From the NCBI GenBank assembly GCA_019802505.1, contig JAFMOC010000002.1:5068501-5132500 (forward strand): a DNA stretch of 64,000 nucleotides. Reading direction: 5' to 3'. This document shows, piece by piece, positions 39,647 to 52,165 of this stretch (the stretch's first letter is position 1; each line of letters starts with the position of its first letter). The translations under genes and the position numbers were made by a program. Below the pieces are notes generated by a model that did no database searches, was not told where the DNA came from, and was given only the letters and a program-made list of their open reading frames with translations. This DNA comes from Corydoras sp. C115 (taxonomy: Eukaryota; Chordata; Actinopteri; Siluriformes; Callichthyidae).

Positions 39647-40339
39647 TGAATTATTGAAGATAAAGATGCCACTACTGATGGTTTTGTAGAACATCAAGTT
39701 CTATGCTTTCACATTGTCCTTTAGAAGTTGTTTCCCTCAGTCTTTATGTACATGCTAGTAGACTTCTTTTTCTTCTAGGTGATGATTTTGATGATCATTC
39801 CAAGGGCTAAGGCCAAGTGATTATACTTAGACTTCAGACTAGTCCTGACACTTAGCAGTACAAAGCAGAATGTGACAATTTTTAAAAATCTGGTTTAAAA
39901 AGTAGACCATTTTGGCCTTTTTTAGCAAACAGCTTAAAAAAAAAGCATCACAGTCATGGTTGCTACGGGTCTCACTCTGTTTATTAACAGCTTGTTTTGA
40001 AGCTTTTATGGACACAATTTGTCTTCAGCACCCGACTCTCTTTGAGAGTCACCTTAAAAGCCCCAGTCCATTATACTGTGTCCGCTTCTCTCACAAGCCT
40101 AAAAGAAAGTCAAAGTTCCTAAGTTTGACAGGTGGCTAAATAACTGGGCCAGCTACATTTATTTTGAATTGTCAAAAAGCCTAACTGGCTCTGAACTCCC
40201 ATCCACTTGGCCAAGAAATGTTAATAAAGAGTCAATGCAATCCTGGAGCCTAAGCAATCTCAAGCTACAACAGTCATGTAGTTTCGAACATTAGAGTATC
40301 TATTGATGGGTCACTCTTTTTTAACGTTTTGGTTTTAAG

Positions 40340-40505
40340 CTTTGGTAGTGGGTGGCACAGTGGATATCATTGTTACCTTACAGCAAGATGTTCCTTGGTT
40401 TAATTTTTTTGGTAAGCGAACAGGGTTCGCTCCATGTCTGTGTTTTTCCTCTGGAGATCAGGTTTCCTCCCACACTCCAAAGCCATGCAGGTCAGAAAAA
40501 CTGGA
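40340..40505 (+). repeat. old SINE-like fragment
   Basis: GGGTGGCACAGTGG, TTCGCTCCATGTCTGTG and GGTTTCCTCCCACACTCCAAA preserve the order of the SINE body, but box B is lost. It is probably a related older subfamily. Confidence 0.6.
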
Positions 40506-42129
40506 AATGCTAAAATTCTTACAGAGAGTTTTTTATTTTTATTTTTTATGAAATATGAACTAAAATCATTAACTATGATAGATTATATAAAACATATTCA
40601 TTGTGCAGCAATGTTAGCTATATTGACATTGAACTTCACACCAATATAAATATTGCTGTTACATTATAGTTACAATGGAAAATATGTACAGAAATAAATA
40701 AAGTGTTATAAGCAGTGTTCTGTTCCAATATAAACACCAAATCCATCCTCAATCGTGAACAGCCATTCACATTAAGTCAACGGTACAAACTACTTAATTA
40801 TTAAACACAGGTATTTCAGTCTTATTTAAAATAGAATGTCATGAAAGCTCCTGTAGGTGTGATGTGTTATAGCACATTTTAGTTAGTTTTTGAACTTCTA
40901 TCCAGTAAACACACATTATTGCGTTAAGGACAAAAGGGCTAAACATCATTTAAAAATATTTAAAAATTATTTAAATATGTTATTAGATTTAAACTTTAAA
41001 ATAGTAATTCTAATCATTAGAAATTTGACCACAGTTTACTCTAAAACAGATTTATTAAGACAAACAGTGCATAATTGCTTGGACCTCAGCAAGTGAGACA
41101 CTGTAAATCGGCATCCTACACTGCTGCCCGGCCACCCCACTAAGCATTGATCCTCACAAAATTTCTTTCTTTAAAACATCAAGACTTGCTTTTTAGAGAT
41201 TTGGGCTTAGAACACTGAAGCTACTTTGAGACAATGCACTATTGCAAAAAAAAAATGCATTATTAATAGTTTGACTTGCACGGTTCACACTGGACCTTTT
41301 TTCCAATTTTTATTGAATACCCCTGCAATAGAGAACCTCTGGAAAGTGGCGGAACAGTTGGTTAAGAGCACATCAATACCTTCATCTAATTTGTGACAAG
41401 TGCAAGTAGTCATAATGTTAAAATGGGTAAATGTGTATACCTAGAGGAATATGCTCTGAATAATTACTGCAGTTATAAAGTTTAATGGAGCAAAACACCT
41501 AGATGTGTCTAATAAAGTGATCTTTAAGTGTAGGTTTGTATATTTACACTACAGGCCATGAACACTACCTTCTTTTGTTGCACATTTATGACCTAAACCT
41601 CAGAATACTTCCATACCACCAAAGTGGTGCTTTTCTTCAAGACTAAATTGTCCAGTGTTGCTTCTGGCGCAGACGAGACCATTTTCCACACCATGAATGC
41701 ATCGGTTTCTTCTGTTTGTTCTACGTAGGCATGTACGCAGTTGCTTTGGAACACCTTTGATTGGTAAGCTACCTATGGCAGAAATGATGAAATGAAATCA
41801 CTGATGAATAGAATAGCTGACCATTCTGATTGTGTAAAACATACGTAAATACTATACATAAATAATCATTTTAAATGAAGACTGATGTGAAACTAAGGGC
41901 TGTTTTCCAATTTTTTTTCAGTCATCTCAAAGGTGTTCAGTGTATCCAAAGTCAAGGTTCTATACAAGCCAGAGAAGTTCCTTCACACCAAAACCACCCA
42001 TCTACGTCTTTAAAGATATAGTCATATCAGCTTTCTCTAAACTTTTCCAAAGTTAGCATCCAGTTGTTTAAAACGCATGAAGTAGGCTTATTTTTCCACA
42101 CATTACAGTTGGTAATTTAGCAGAGAGCT

Positions 42130-42325
42130 TTTATTCAAGGTGAAGTATCTCGACATGATGGTTTTGGTCAGAACACAACGTTGGCCAAACAGGACTCCTG
42201 GAGAAAACATGGTTAAGAGCCTTGCTCAAGAACCTACATTTATAAATTCAGTGGACTTGGAATATGAACCTACAACCTTTAAACGTCACCCTAATCACTG
42301 TGCTACCACAGCCAACACCTGTTGT
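42130..42325. repeat. old dispersed repeat fragment
   Basis: GGTTAAGAGCCTTGCTCAAG followed by GAACCTACAACCTTTAAACG and CACTGTGCTACCAC resembles the common fish repeat with 'ggttaagggccttgctcaa ... aaccttctgatta ... accactaggctacca'. The plus-strand frame at 42140-42355 is derived from it. Confidence 0.55.
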
Positions 42326-43594
42326 AATAGGACTAAATGTAACACATTAATTTAATAATTAAAAAGGTGCATCACAAAACATTTGTCCACATAATGTAAA
42401 ATTATGTTTTTTGAGCTCATAGAAATCGGTTTAGTTCTGGGGCTTTATTCCTAGAAACCTGCCAGTATGCTGCCACAAAAGGTGGTGCTACATGCATGAC
42501 AGCTATGGTTCAGACATAAGGGGGAAAAAAAAGAGGCATGGAAGTAATTGTTATTATTTTTGTTGCAAAATCGAGGGGAGATTGAATTATGGACACAGAA
42601 CTTCAACCGCTGCTACAGTGCATCATCCAGTCCTATTTCCCCAGACCTACCTGTAACAGTAAGCAGGATGAAGTTGGTATTTTCATCCTTCAGGAAAAGC
42701 CAGGTGTGGCCTTGTGGCATATTGAAGAAACACTGCCGAGAATAAGACCCTCTGTACCTAGTCTCTTAAACAATGGGTAGTCTTTCAGCCAGAGAACATG
42801 CCAAACCTCAGCTTGGAAGCCATTGACTAGGTTGAAAGCTGAGTTTCAAATCCTGGCAGTCAACCAGGGTAAATATTTTGCCCTCCTGTATAAATAAATG
42901 ACATGCAAATGTCACAGGATTACAGCAAGAGGAAACGAGAGTGAATCGGCCAGAACAAACACGATTACCACAGCGTCTTTTCCTCAACTTCTTCACGGGA
43001 AAATGTAAGATCGTGTAGTTGCTTTACCCGTAAACCTATATTGACCTTCCATTTGCTTGTTTATTGACTTCTTTGACGACGGTGGAGAAATTCGGCTGCG
43101 GCATGTCAAACGCTGGTCTGGACCTTCCGCTAAAACAACATCTGATCCAGCACCCTCAGATTGCAGGTGATAATTAAAGTCTGAAGGTTTTATTTTTGTA
43201 ATGAGTCATAACCAAAGACCAACAAAAGACCAGTTAGAGCAATCACTTCATCCATCCCACACACACATACACACACACACACCATGCACACACTCCTTCA
43301 ACCGGTGAAATCAAAGATGATGTCAGCATTTTGCATTTTAGCGGTCTGGCTTACAGCCTGAACACCATGCCAGCCCCCCAACCCCATTTTAGAGACACAG
43401 AGCTCATAAATGTGTCAGCTGATGGGTAAAGCAGACTGAGCCATGCTCACGATGTGCAAAGAACAAACACAAAGACTGCAGCTGTGTCATTGCAGGGATG
43501 ATGACAATATAAGGAAAGGCAGGAAAGGTATACATGGAGGGCATTTAGATAATTGTTTTGCTTCTAAGTGCACACATGGGTTATTGAAATCCCA

Positions 43595-43610
43595 CCCCCC
43601 CCCCCCCCCC
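43595..43610. repeat. homopolymer C(16)
   Basis: A run of 16 C in the intergenic spacer. Length may vary between individuals or be a sequencing artefact. Confidence 0.9.
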
Positions 43611-43844
43611 AACTCCCACCCTGATGGTGAGTGGTGCGGCTCACTATGGGACATGCTCATAAAATCCAGGAGACTAAATATGCCATTTCTTCAGTGCCAT
43701 TACACCAGAGCGCACCATATTTTACTGGCTGTGTCAATGTGCACATTAAACCTTCATCTATTACACACAGAGCATGTCCAGCAGCTTTAGCCCTAACCAC
43801 TGTTTCTAATGTCCAGCAATAAAAGATGACTGCAGGCTGAGGGT

Positions 43845-44016
43845 TTACTGAGCTTCTCTCTTTTTATTGAACACCACATGCACTGTAACTTAAGGCTTCT
43901 GTGTATTATGAAGGGCATGGGAAAAAACAGGTTCAGGAGCACTATACGTTTCTGGAAACAGGCACTGGCGTGTGAGCAGCACCTTGGGTGGCACTACACA
44001 TGGGATGCACTGGTGT
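43845..44016 (-). terminator. eif3e: eif3e 3' UTR and poly(A) signal
   Basis: On the minus strand AATAAA occurs at 43868-43863, about 150 bp after the eif3e stop codon. Cleavage is expected some 15-25 bp further on. The 3' UTR is short, as is usual for this housekeeping gene. Confidence 0.75.
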
Positions 44017-44055
44017 TCAGCAGAAGCCTGTGTCTTGAGCAGCCCAGTTTGGAGT
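44017..44055 (-). CDS. eif3e: eIF3 subunit E, last coding exon
   Basis: This is the final coding exon of eIF3e (INT6), a PCI-domain subunit of translation initiation factor 3. It reads TPNWAAQDTGFC then TGA, corresponding to the human C-terminal end APNWATQDSGFY. The acceptor CTCTGTTCCAG is at 44056-44067 and phase 0 matches the GAG|GT donor of the previous exon. The last residue is Cys (TGC) where human has Tyr (TAC). The exon is too short to show in a simple open-frame scan but is clear from the match and splice site. Confidence 0.93.
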   Translation of the reverse strand, partial: TPNWAAQDTGFC

Positions 44056-45448
44056 CTGGAACAGAGAGAAAAAAAAGTGTCATGGAGTAGAAAGGGGGCT
44101 ACTTGAAGGTGGCTTTAAATAGCAAATCTGGAGCTATTTCCTTAGCTTTTGTAACATGGACAAAAAATCTAAATGAAACCAGTATTCATTTATAAAATCA
44201 GAGGCAAAAGTTTTGTTTAAAGTTCCCAGATTCTATCATCCACAGACCCAAATCCAGTCATACAGTATGCACAGATCTGGGTTCAGAACTAAGATTGATT
44301 CACAGCATTTTACTTTAGAGAATTATACAGTGAGCTAGTGTACAATGACCTGATTTAAACTAATTGAATGTGTACACCTCAGTGTACAGAAACAGTAAAC
44401 AGGAACAAATGTGGACACCTGATTGCATCTTTCAGTGGTCTGTAGAAGTTTAAACTCAATCAGTAAATTACTAATTACTGTATCAGACACTCTATTTACC
44501 TCCTTTATTTACCTTAAACATCCTTTGTCAACCCTTCACCTTTCTATCAGATCAGCGAACTCTCTTCTTTTACTTGTACCAATATTCAACATTCCTACTC
44601 ACACTTATCTGCCTCTCTCCTTGAACCAACAGTAGCCCAACTTGGCACAATGATTGTGACTGTGCACTGTTGGGTACACCTCAAATGCGAAAGTTTAAAA
44701 CCTTTTATATAGTTTATTATTTCATTTAAAAAAAATAACATTAAAAAACACAGCATGTTCAATGTTAACAAAACTAATCCATTGTGCTGGTCTTAAAAAA
44801 ATAATGACATGATCGGAATATTTACTTACTTTAAAAGCTGGTTGATTCCTTTGCAAATTTGCACAAACTTGTCGATTTTAATACTGGAAAGTTTTTCTAG
44901 TGTTTATTTGGACTTGCAATGATGGACGTGTAAAGTGATGCTACTTCAAGTGATGTAGAAGTGTGTTCTCTGTGCTTTGATATATAAATACTACTCTTCT
45001 TTTTCATACATTTTTTGACACTTGTGGAATGACTTTGGGTCCTTGACCTTGCCTACATTAGGAAGATCAAACATCCCTTGTCTGGACCCCAAGCAAAACA
45101 TCTGTGACGAGTCCTAAGTGCAGAGAGCTGCGAGTTCAGAGCGCAAGTGCATGTTATTTACTCTGTGAAGCTGACTCACCAGCACTCGGATGGTTCTTTA
45201 TGGCTGTGCCGCTCTACCTTGTCATTAGTTCTTTGAAGCAGAGTGGCATGATGAAAGCACTGGCTGTGTTCAACCTGCTCTTACAGATTCATACCATATA
45301 AAGATCTCCAGCCTGATGGCTGCACCACATTCTTCTTCTTTGCACAAGATCATTTGTGAACATAAACTACAGGGCTTATGTTAAACAGATAGAGATGAGA
45401 CCAGATAAAAGCAAGAAAATGTGTTTGTGAGTGTGAGAGCTTTATTAC
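44056..45448 (-). other. eif3e: eif3e last intron
   Basis: A 1.4-kb intron between donor GAG|GTAATA (45448) and acceptor TTCCAG (44056). It contains nothing recognisable. Confidence 0.9.
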
Positions 45449-45580
45449 CTCATTCCTATTGCTCTGAGTCTTCTTCTCGATGTTCATGACCAGCATCTGG
45501 CTGCGGAAGGACAGATTCTTGGTTTTCTCAATCACTTGTTGGTACGGCGATACAGAATTGTTCCCCATCACCACGTGTCC
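45449..45580 (-). CDS. eif3e: eIF3 subunit E, penultimate coding exon
   Basis: The minus strand reads GHVVMGNNSVSPYQQVIEKT, then KNLSFRSQMLVMNIEKK and TQSNRNE. It is nearly identical to human eIF3e after the winged-helix part of the PCI domain (human has NAVSPYQ and KSLSFRSQMLAMN). This forms the C-terminal helix that packs in the eIF3 PCI/MPN core. Length is 132 bp, phase 0 at both ends, with acceptor CAACAG|GG and donor GAG|GTAATA. The linker after MNIEKK is one residue shorter than in human. Confidence 0.97.
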
Positions 45581-45869
45581 CTGTTGAGAACAGAACAGAC
45601 CTCAGTACACCAAATCAACAAATCCATACGTTTTCTGTAAACACACTGGCTGATCAACGCCCATCACATCACCCAACCGTGGAAAAGATTTCTATGACAT
45701 GCTGCTGTAATTCTTCATGATTTAGCAGATTACACAGATGTTTTAACAATACATAATACAGATGTGCAGCTCTAGCAAGGATTGGGGTTTAGTTTGGTTT
45801 ATATAGGAGTTTGATATCAAGAAAGCAACACTGGCAATTTCCCAATCAATGTAGCAATCATTAAAGGAT

Positions 45870-46062
45870 ATTTTAGTATCCACAACTCATTTATCAGCAT
45901 GTCTTTGGAATTTGGGAGTAACCCAGAGTACCAGGAGTAAACCCACAGAGGCACAGGGAGAACATGTAGAATACACACAGAAAGAACCTTTGTTTACTAC
46001 CAACAGAAATCGAACCTTTGTTCTGTGAGCTGAAAAGCACTAACCGCTACACTGCCTCAATT
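45870..46062 (-). repeat. old SINE fragment, minus orientation
   Basis: In minus orientation the blocks GTCTTTGGAATTTGGGAGTA, GTAAACCCACAGAGGCACAGG and GAGAACATGTAGA, followed by AATCGAACCTTTG (old box B), keep the SINE order. It is clearly older than the 39.3-kb copy. Confidence 0.68.
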
Positions 46063-46659
46063 GGATCTTTTTTTTTCTGAGAATCCTTTTATCGAGAATA
46101 CTAGGAAAACATAATGAATGTATGATTGGTTTCACTGTATTAGATAAAAAAAAATCCCAAACCTAACAGTGCAGTAAATGCCTGTAGAATGACCTGCAGT
46201 AATGAGAATGACATAAGATATTTTATTGTAAACAGAAATATAAATATTTTTAGTGCATTTTTCTTGTCACCAAAGTATGTCCCGTTAGATTACAACAGAA
46301 CAGTCTTCTCAAAATGACAGGACTCAACACCCACACATACATACTAAACAAATAGAATTATATATAAAATACTACTACAATAAATACTACTACTACTAAC
46401 AATAATAATACAAATAAATTACCAATTAGACAGGTGTTATAAATTTAATCATGATGTCTTAGGTCTTTTGAAATAGGACTGCTGCTGACTTTTAGCAGGT
46501 TCCTCTAATTTTTTAATCTTACTCTGCCCTCTCACTTTTTTTTTTACATTGTAAGCATCTCATAATTGACATTATTATTAAAGTAATGATCTTTTCATTA
46601 AAGCTGTATTTAGGGTGGGAAAAATTTCCTTTTTGTCATCATTTATTAAGTTTAAACAT

Positions 46660-46905
46660 TTTTGGAAACAAAATGGAGACTAAAGAAAGGAGACTGAGGA
46701 GCTTTGGGCATGTGCAGAGAAGGAATGAGATTTATAGTGGCAGAGGAATGCCAAGAATGATGCCATCAGGCAGGAGGAGACGAAGAAGGCCAAAGAGGAG
46801 ACTTTAGGATTTGAGAGAGGACATGCAGGTGGATAGGGTGATGGAGAAAGATGCCCAGGACGGGACAATATGTAAGGATCTCTAAGGGGAACACCCGAAA
46901 ATAGT
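46660..46905 (+). pseudogene. non-LTR retrotransposon C-terminal tail remnant
   Basis: The plus-strand frame (46586-46807) contains RRLRSFGHVQRRNEIYSGRG, then MPRMMPSGRRRRRRPKRRL, and stops early. This is the terminal part of LINE reverse transcriptases of the 'RLRWFGHVQRR' type. Following codons still resemble the family in another frame. It is the same family as 32.7-33.5 kb. Confidence 0.75.
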
Positions 46906-47456
46906 AGAAATGTGTAAACCTTCCAAGCAGTTGATGTCATATTGGGCATTTATGTTCAAATATTTGACCATCCAACAAAATTAATTAATAAATAGCCAGT
47001 CACAGTCATAAACAATCGAGGTAAAGAACAGATGATTCGGTTTTAGATATTGGTTAAAGAATTTGTGCATTTTAACATAAACATGACAATGACAATCATA
47101 CAAAAGCATGTCAACAAAATGCCAGTATCTAAAAATTAAATCATTTGATTGAAATAGAACATTATCCCAAGATTTCTAAATTTCTATTTATGTTTACTAA
47201 ATAACATTTGTGATGTTAATTTTGTCTCATTTTAAAACTTCATGCAGGTCCTGCAAGTCCAGAACTCAACGAATGATCATCAGGCCAACTGACAAAATTC
47301 TGAAAATTCTTAAACTTTCATCTACTGCACAAAATTACGTCAGCTTTGAACAAAGGGAATACTGGAGTGACTGCAGAGACACTGGGATGGAAAGTGATCA
47401 TCACAACAACGAAAACATGATACAGTGTAAACAACAGGCAGAGAAAAGCCTCATAC

Positions 47457-47559
47457 CAGTTTGGAGTCGATTTTAGCATCCAACCTGGCATTACGAATAA
47501 GGTTGACGATCCATCGCTCGGCGTCCTCTGGAGTCATGTTCAGCTTGTCTGCCAGCATG
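47457..47559 (-). CDS. eif3e: eIF3 subunit E, PCI/winged-helix exon
   Basis: The minus strand reads MLADKLNMTPEDAERWIVNL then IRNARLDAKIDSKL, virtually identical to the human winged-helix part of the PCI domain. The acceptor TTTTGCAG is at 47560 and the donor CTG|GTATGA at 47456. The exon is 103 bp: one base completing a Ser codon (AG|C) from the exon at 61371-61480, then 34 whole codons. Confidence 0.97.
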
Positions 47560-48984
47560 CTGCAAAAAAAAAACAGAGGTCATGTTCAATACAGTGGTCT
47601 CCAAAAGAATGAGACCATACAAATTTTTTTTAATATTAACTTGGAAACAAATGCAAAGGCTTTGAAACTCTGTAACATGATTAGTTTAACTATATTTTGT
47701 CTTTTTGTTTGTGGGGCAGCTGTTTAGATGATCTTCAGGTGGATTTGAGCCATTGTACAAAGATATTGTACAACTGTAATCAGAAAACAAATTGACTATG
47801 AACGAACAAAAAAAAAAAAACAAGTGATTCACAATTCAGAACGTTTTTATAAAAAGGAGTTTAACTGTTTAACTAACAATAATCACCAAGCTTATGTATA
47901 ACAAAGGCATCAATCGAATGTGACCCAAGAACTTCAAGATATGTACTATGCAAAGAAAAAGCCATATAATATTTTGGGAGAAATGCAAGAGCGTTGTCTG
48001 GGCCTGAAGTGATCAGAGAAATAAAGCCACTAAAACACTGTGGAGAGACAGTCTTAGTATCTTCAGTTGCAAAATTATTAAAATAAATAACTAAAATACT
48101 GTAACTGTGTGACCCAGTGGTAACCATGGCCTTAAACTACATATTTCAACTTGTATTGCATTTTTTGTAAAGTGCTTAAACATGGAAATGGGGTTTGCAA
48201 ATGATATCACTCAAAAATGTAAAGTTGGAGTTAGAAACAAAAATATAATAAGACAAAAAATCTCTAAAAATTCAGAACTCAGAAAAACAAAATACACAGA
48301 CAAATTTTGTAAATGTTTCATCTAAATACAGTAATGTTACATGTGTATGTCTTCTTTTACAAGTTTGTATGTTTATATAAAAGTGCTACATCTCTATTTG
48401 CCATATTTGCACAAATGAAAAAGGCAGTGCGAAGGAAGAATCTGATAGTCATACTCATAGGACAATGAGTATGCTGTCAGACCTCAGCACTTGGAATGGC
48501 ACTCCACAGTGACAAATGCCTTTAATTATGTAAGCAAGGCAATAATGATGATTCACGCCAAGACCAAGAAGCCCATAAAAAGCAATGCAATTACGTCACT
48601 ATGTCGATGGAGCGAGGGCGAGGTAATGGTGACAGACGAATGAAAATGCCCTTCCAAAAGTACTAAGAACTAAGATGAAGTGAGTCTCAAGAGGAAGTCC
48701 ATTAGAGATGGGTTGGTGTACCAGCATTTGAATCATCAGGCCATATTAAAGATTTTCTATAGGTCACTTAATCCACTGGCAGAAGCTAAGTGGAAGAGTT
48801 TTCAGTCAGGCTTGGAAGCAGTTGCTGGCCACATAACCTTAAAGATGGTCATTTTACCAGGCTCAACTAAAGTCATCTAGTTATAGCCAGGCAATGTTGA
48901 CCTTTTTCCAGCTACAGCCATGTTTCGTACTTATTATATTTGAATTCCTTCCATTGAAGCACAACGTTAATACTACAAAATACA

Positions 48985-49520
48985 AAACACATTTACATTA
49001 CATTTAATCACTTAGCAGATGCTTTTATCCAAAGCGACTTACAGAACACCACAAGTCAGTAGTTAAGGAAAAACTCATCTACACTGTAGAATTTTCAAAC
49101 CTGATCATTATCCTATCCTGTACCCAATCCCTTTTTAATTTTTATTTAATTATTATTATCATTATTTTTTATTTAATTTAAAATATATATTTTTTTATAT
49201 CAGGTGTTTGTGAAAGAGATGTGTTTTTTGAGCAGTTTCTTAAGGATGCCAAGTAACTCCGCTTTACAGACAGTTGGGAAGATCATTCAACCATTTTTAC
49301 ATTTCCACCATTGCGACATTCATCACTAGAACGTAGAGTTGGAGTGTATTTTGGAAATAGAGATGAAGGTAAGATGGGGCAGATCCAGAAATGGATCAGC
49401 TACACGAAATGCGAACAGCTACAGGGAGCCAATAGAGAGAAATTAGTAGTGGAGTGACAGGACTTCGCTTGGGCTGGTTGAACACAAGTCAGACTGCATA
49501 GTTTTGAATATACAATTCAA
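48985..49520. repeat. retroelement-like dispersed repeat
   Basis: The reverse strand of 48990-49054 reads CTGTAAGTCGCTTTGGATAA then AAGCATCTGCTAAGTG, the characteristic 3' end of many fish LINE/SINE elements, also found at 51.5 kb. Further right GGAGCCAATAGAGAG and GGAGTGACAGGACTTCGC, with CTTGGGCTGGTTGAACAC, form another common fish repeat block. The unit is incomplete. Confidence 0.65.
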
Positions 49521-50949
49521 GACAAATACAAGCTTTTAATCTGTAAAAACAATTAATAAAAGGTCCTTTCCAGTTATAGCTAAATTATTTTCTGTGAACA
49601 AAGAAAGCACCGTAAAAGTGATGGTTTAAAGTGGTTTAAGACCACACATTAATTCCACTAAACTAAGGAAAGAACAGTGGTACATGGCAGCATGAAAATG
49701 GGCAGCCATGGCTCATTGATGCACATAAGAACAAGAAAAAGCTGACCAGACAAGCTACCGTATCTTAGATTGCTGAACAAAATTATTACTTTTTTGCAGA
49801 TAGAATGGTGTCATAATACACATTGATTTGCAGTTGGATTAGGAGTTCATAGCTGCAGACCAGTACCCATGCTGACACCTGTACACTCAAAGAAGCAACA
49901 ATGTGTCAAGGAAATGTGAGCATCAGATCTAGACAATGGCCAAATTAAATCACATTTCCTTTAACTTTACTTGGGTGGCCGGGTGCATGTGCGCCGCTTA
50001 CATGGGCAACACGTGGCACCAGGATGCACTTTGGTAAAAGGAGAAGCTGGTGGAGGCAGTGTGAATCTTTGGGTATTATTCTGCTTGGGAAAACTTAAGT
50101 GTTGCCATCTATATGGATGACACATACCACCTACCTAAACATTGTTACAGACCCAAAATACCCAACAGTATTCCCTGATGACTGTGGCTTTTCTCACCAG
50201 GCTAATGTACCCAACCACAAAGAAAAAAAAAATTCGGAATGGTTTGAGACATTTAGATTTGCAACAAACAACTCAAAGCACAAATATTTAATTTAAGGAG
50301 ACATAAAAAAGGTCAACGTTTTAAAGTAATGCTTCAAAAGCACTGATCTTTCCCCTATAATATTTGTGGGCAAAGCTGAAAAGGTGTGTGTAAGTAACGC
50401 GACCTATTAACCTGACTCAGTTACGACCAATTTTAGTTAAAAGCTAATGATCTGTAACTCAGACCTGATCAGGAACGCCAGCATGAGATGATTGTTGGTA
50501 TCATACTTTTATTTTATGCCAGTCTCCTAATGAAGACACGGAAATCAAATGCCATCATGAAAGTGCAAAAAAATACGGTACAATTTAAGGCTGGCATAAG
50601 CACCTTCAACACACTCACTCAGACTTGCTAAATGAACGGGAGAACGTGTTAAACTCCAAGTGGAAGGAGGCATCATGATCATAAATACAAAGTACATTTG
50701 GTTGGACATTAGAGTAACTGCATGGTCAGTCTAATACAGCTCACACTCGACCCTTTCAGCACTGGGCTCAAAGCAACATTTTGCTCATATGTTACTCTGC
50801 CCTGGTGTTCATTGGTTGCATTTCATCAGCTTCTTTTGCATGACACCACACAATGATAAATGTTTTTTGCTAAGAAAATGTATATATTCAGAAAATCAGT
50901 CATTCTAGGCAACAGCTTTAGCTTGTTCAGGTTAATTGGTTCCTAACTT

Positions 50950-51592
50950 AAGACAGGCTGCATGTCTTAATGCTACAGAGCTACAGACCTGTATCACTTT
51001 TGACTTTCCTGTCTAAAACACTTGAACGGGTGGTATCTACACAGGTCTCCAGATCCCAATCAGTCTGGTATTAGGTGTGGTCACTCCACCGAGACAGCAT
51101 TGCTTTCTGTGATTGACACACTTAAATCTGCCAAAGCTAACTCTCAATCCTCTGTCCTCATTCTGCTAGACCTTTCAGCAGCAAATCATCAGTACAGTAA
51201 TACAGTAAATCATCAGATTCTACTGTCCACTCTATTAGAATTAGGTTTTTCTGGTACAACACTTGAATGGTTTCGATCCAATCTAACAGGAAGGAACTTC
51301 AAAATGTCATGGAATGGGGAGATCTCTCAGAACTCACTGGTGTTCCTCAGAGTTCTGTAATTGGTCCTCTCCTCTTTTCATTACATAACATATCTGTTTG
51401 GATGAAGGCCGGTCATCTCAAGTTACATTTAGCAAAAATCTGATTCAGAATCCGTACAGGATCAGATAACGTTCAGTTTTGGTGGTTTTCTTCATAACTA
51501 CTGACTTGTGGCGTTCTCATTCGTAAGTCGCATTGGATAAAAGGATCTGCTAAATGACTAAACGCAAATGTAATGTAAATGTAATGCACTCA
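50950..51592 (+). mobile_element. 5'-truncated L2-like LINE with reverse transcriptase fragment
   Basis: The plus strand encodes pieces of a reverse transcriptase in changing frames: SYRPVSLLTFLSKTLERVV (about 50.98 kb), then GHSTETALLSVIDTL, LILLDLSAA (catalytic motif A region) and VNHQILLSTLLELGFSG, then GVP-type residues lost. The 3' end at about 51.52-51.59 kb reads TCGCATTGGATAAAAGGATC then TGCTAAATGACTAAA and an AATGTAATGTAA tail, as in fish L2 elements. Frameshifts and stops make it dead, and most of the 5' end is missing. Confidence 0.85.
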
Positions 51593-51984
51593 CCTGATTT
51601 ACACTTAGAGCCAATTCAGACTTGGCAATTCATTGTGTTAGAAGTTAGATGGAAACCGGAGTTCTCACAGACAACACATGCTGACAAAGTGAGAATATTT
51701 TTACAATTTCATTTTTACAATTTCATACAATTTCAAATAGTAAAATACACTTTTACAATTTCTAACACTTACTGCTAGGTAAATTAAACTTCACCAACAC
51801 ACTTGGTAAATATCAAATAAAGAAATTTACATTAAATCTATTTTTCAACACTTACATTGTATATAGTACAGGATCCTTCAGAAACACTTCAGAATATACA
51901 GAGATAAAATTAACACATGACACTGTTGCAGTAGGAATGATTTCAGATGATAGTCACAGGGAATTCAGACAATTTATTATCTAA

Positions 51985-52165
51985 AAATCATCTACAGATA
52001 TGTCTTTGCATTATAGGAGGAAACCAGAGTGTCTGGAAATACGGGAAGGACATGCATTCTCCTCACAGAAAAGACCTTTGTTCAGTGTTTCGCCCACCAG
52101 GGAATTGATCTCAGGACCTCCATGCTGTGAGGGGAGAGTAATAACCACCACCAGGCTGTTTTGTA
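51985..52165 (-). repeat. old SINE-like fragment
   Basis: Minus-orientation blocks remain: GTCTTTGCATTATAGGAGGA then AACCAGAGTGTC, a CATGCATTCTCC segment, GGGAATTGATCTCAGGACCT (old box B) and GTGAGGGGAGAGTAATAACC. It is a diverged SINE, and the plus open frame here is its shadow. Confidence 0.55.

Larger units (their letters stand above)
38200..43840. other. intergenic region between rspo2 and eif3e
   Basis: This spacer of about 5.6 kb lies between the rspo2 promoter and the end of eif3e, which points towards it. It contains a worn repeat at 38.65-38.83 kb, a young SINE at 39.3 kb, older repeat pieces at 40.3, 40.84 and 42.13 kb, and a run of 16 C at 43595-43610. No exon is supported, and the 115-codon frame at 43443-43790 crosses the poly-C run. 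Confidence 0.8.
45581..47456 (-). other. eif3e: eif3e intron
   Basis: This 1.9-kb intron carries a worn SINE (about 45.87-46.06 kb) and a LINE tail (about 46.66-46.90 kb). It has no other supported content. Confidence 0.88.

Noticed and set aside
43443..43790. 115-codon frame between rspo2 and eif3e
   Set aside because: It passes through a 16-C homopolymer (a Pro run) and has no similarity or promoter context.
51022..51360. 112-codon frame as a host gene
   Set aside because: It carries reverse transcriptase motifs and a LINE 3' end with disrupted frames, so it is a dead retrotransposon.
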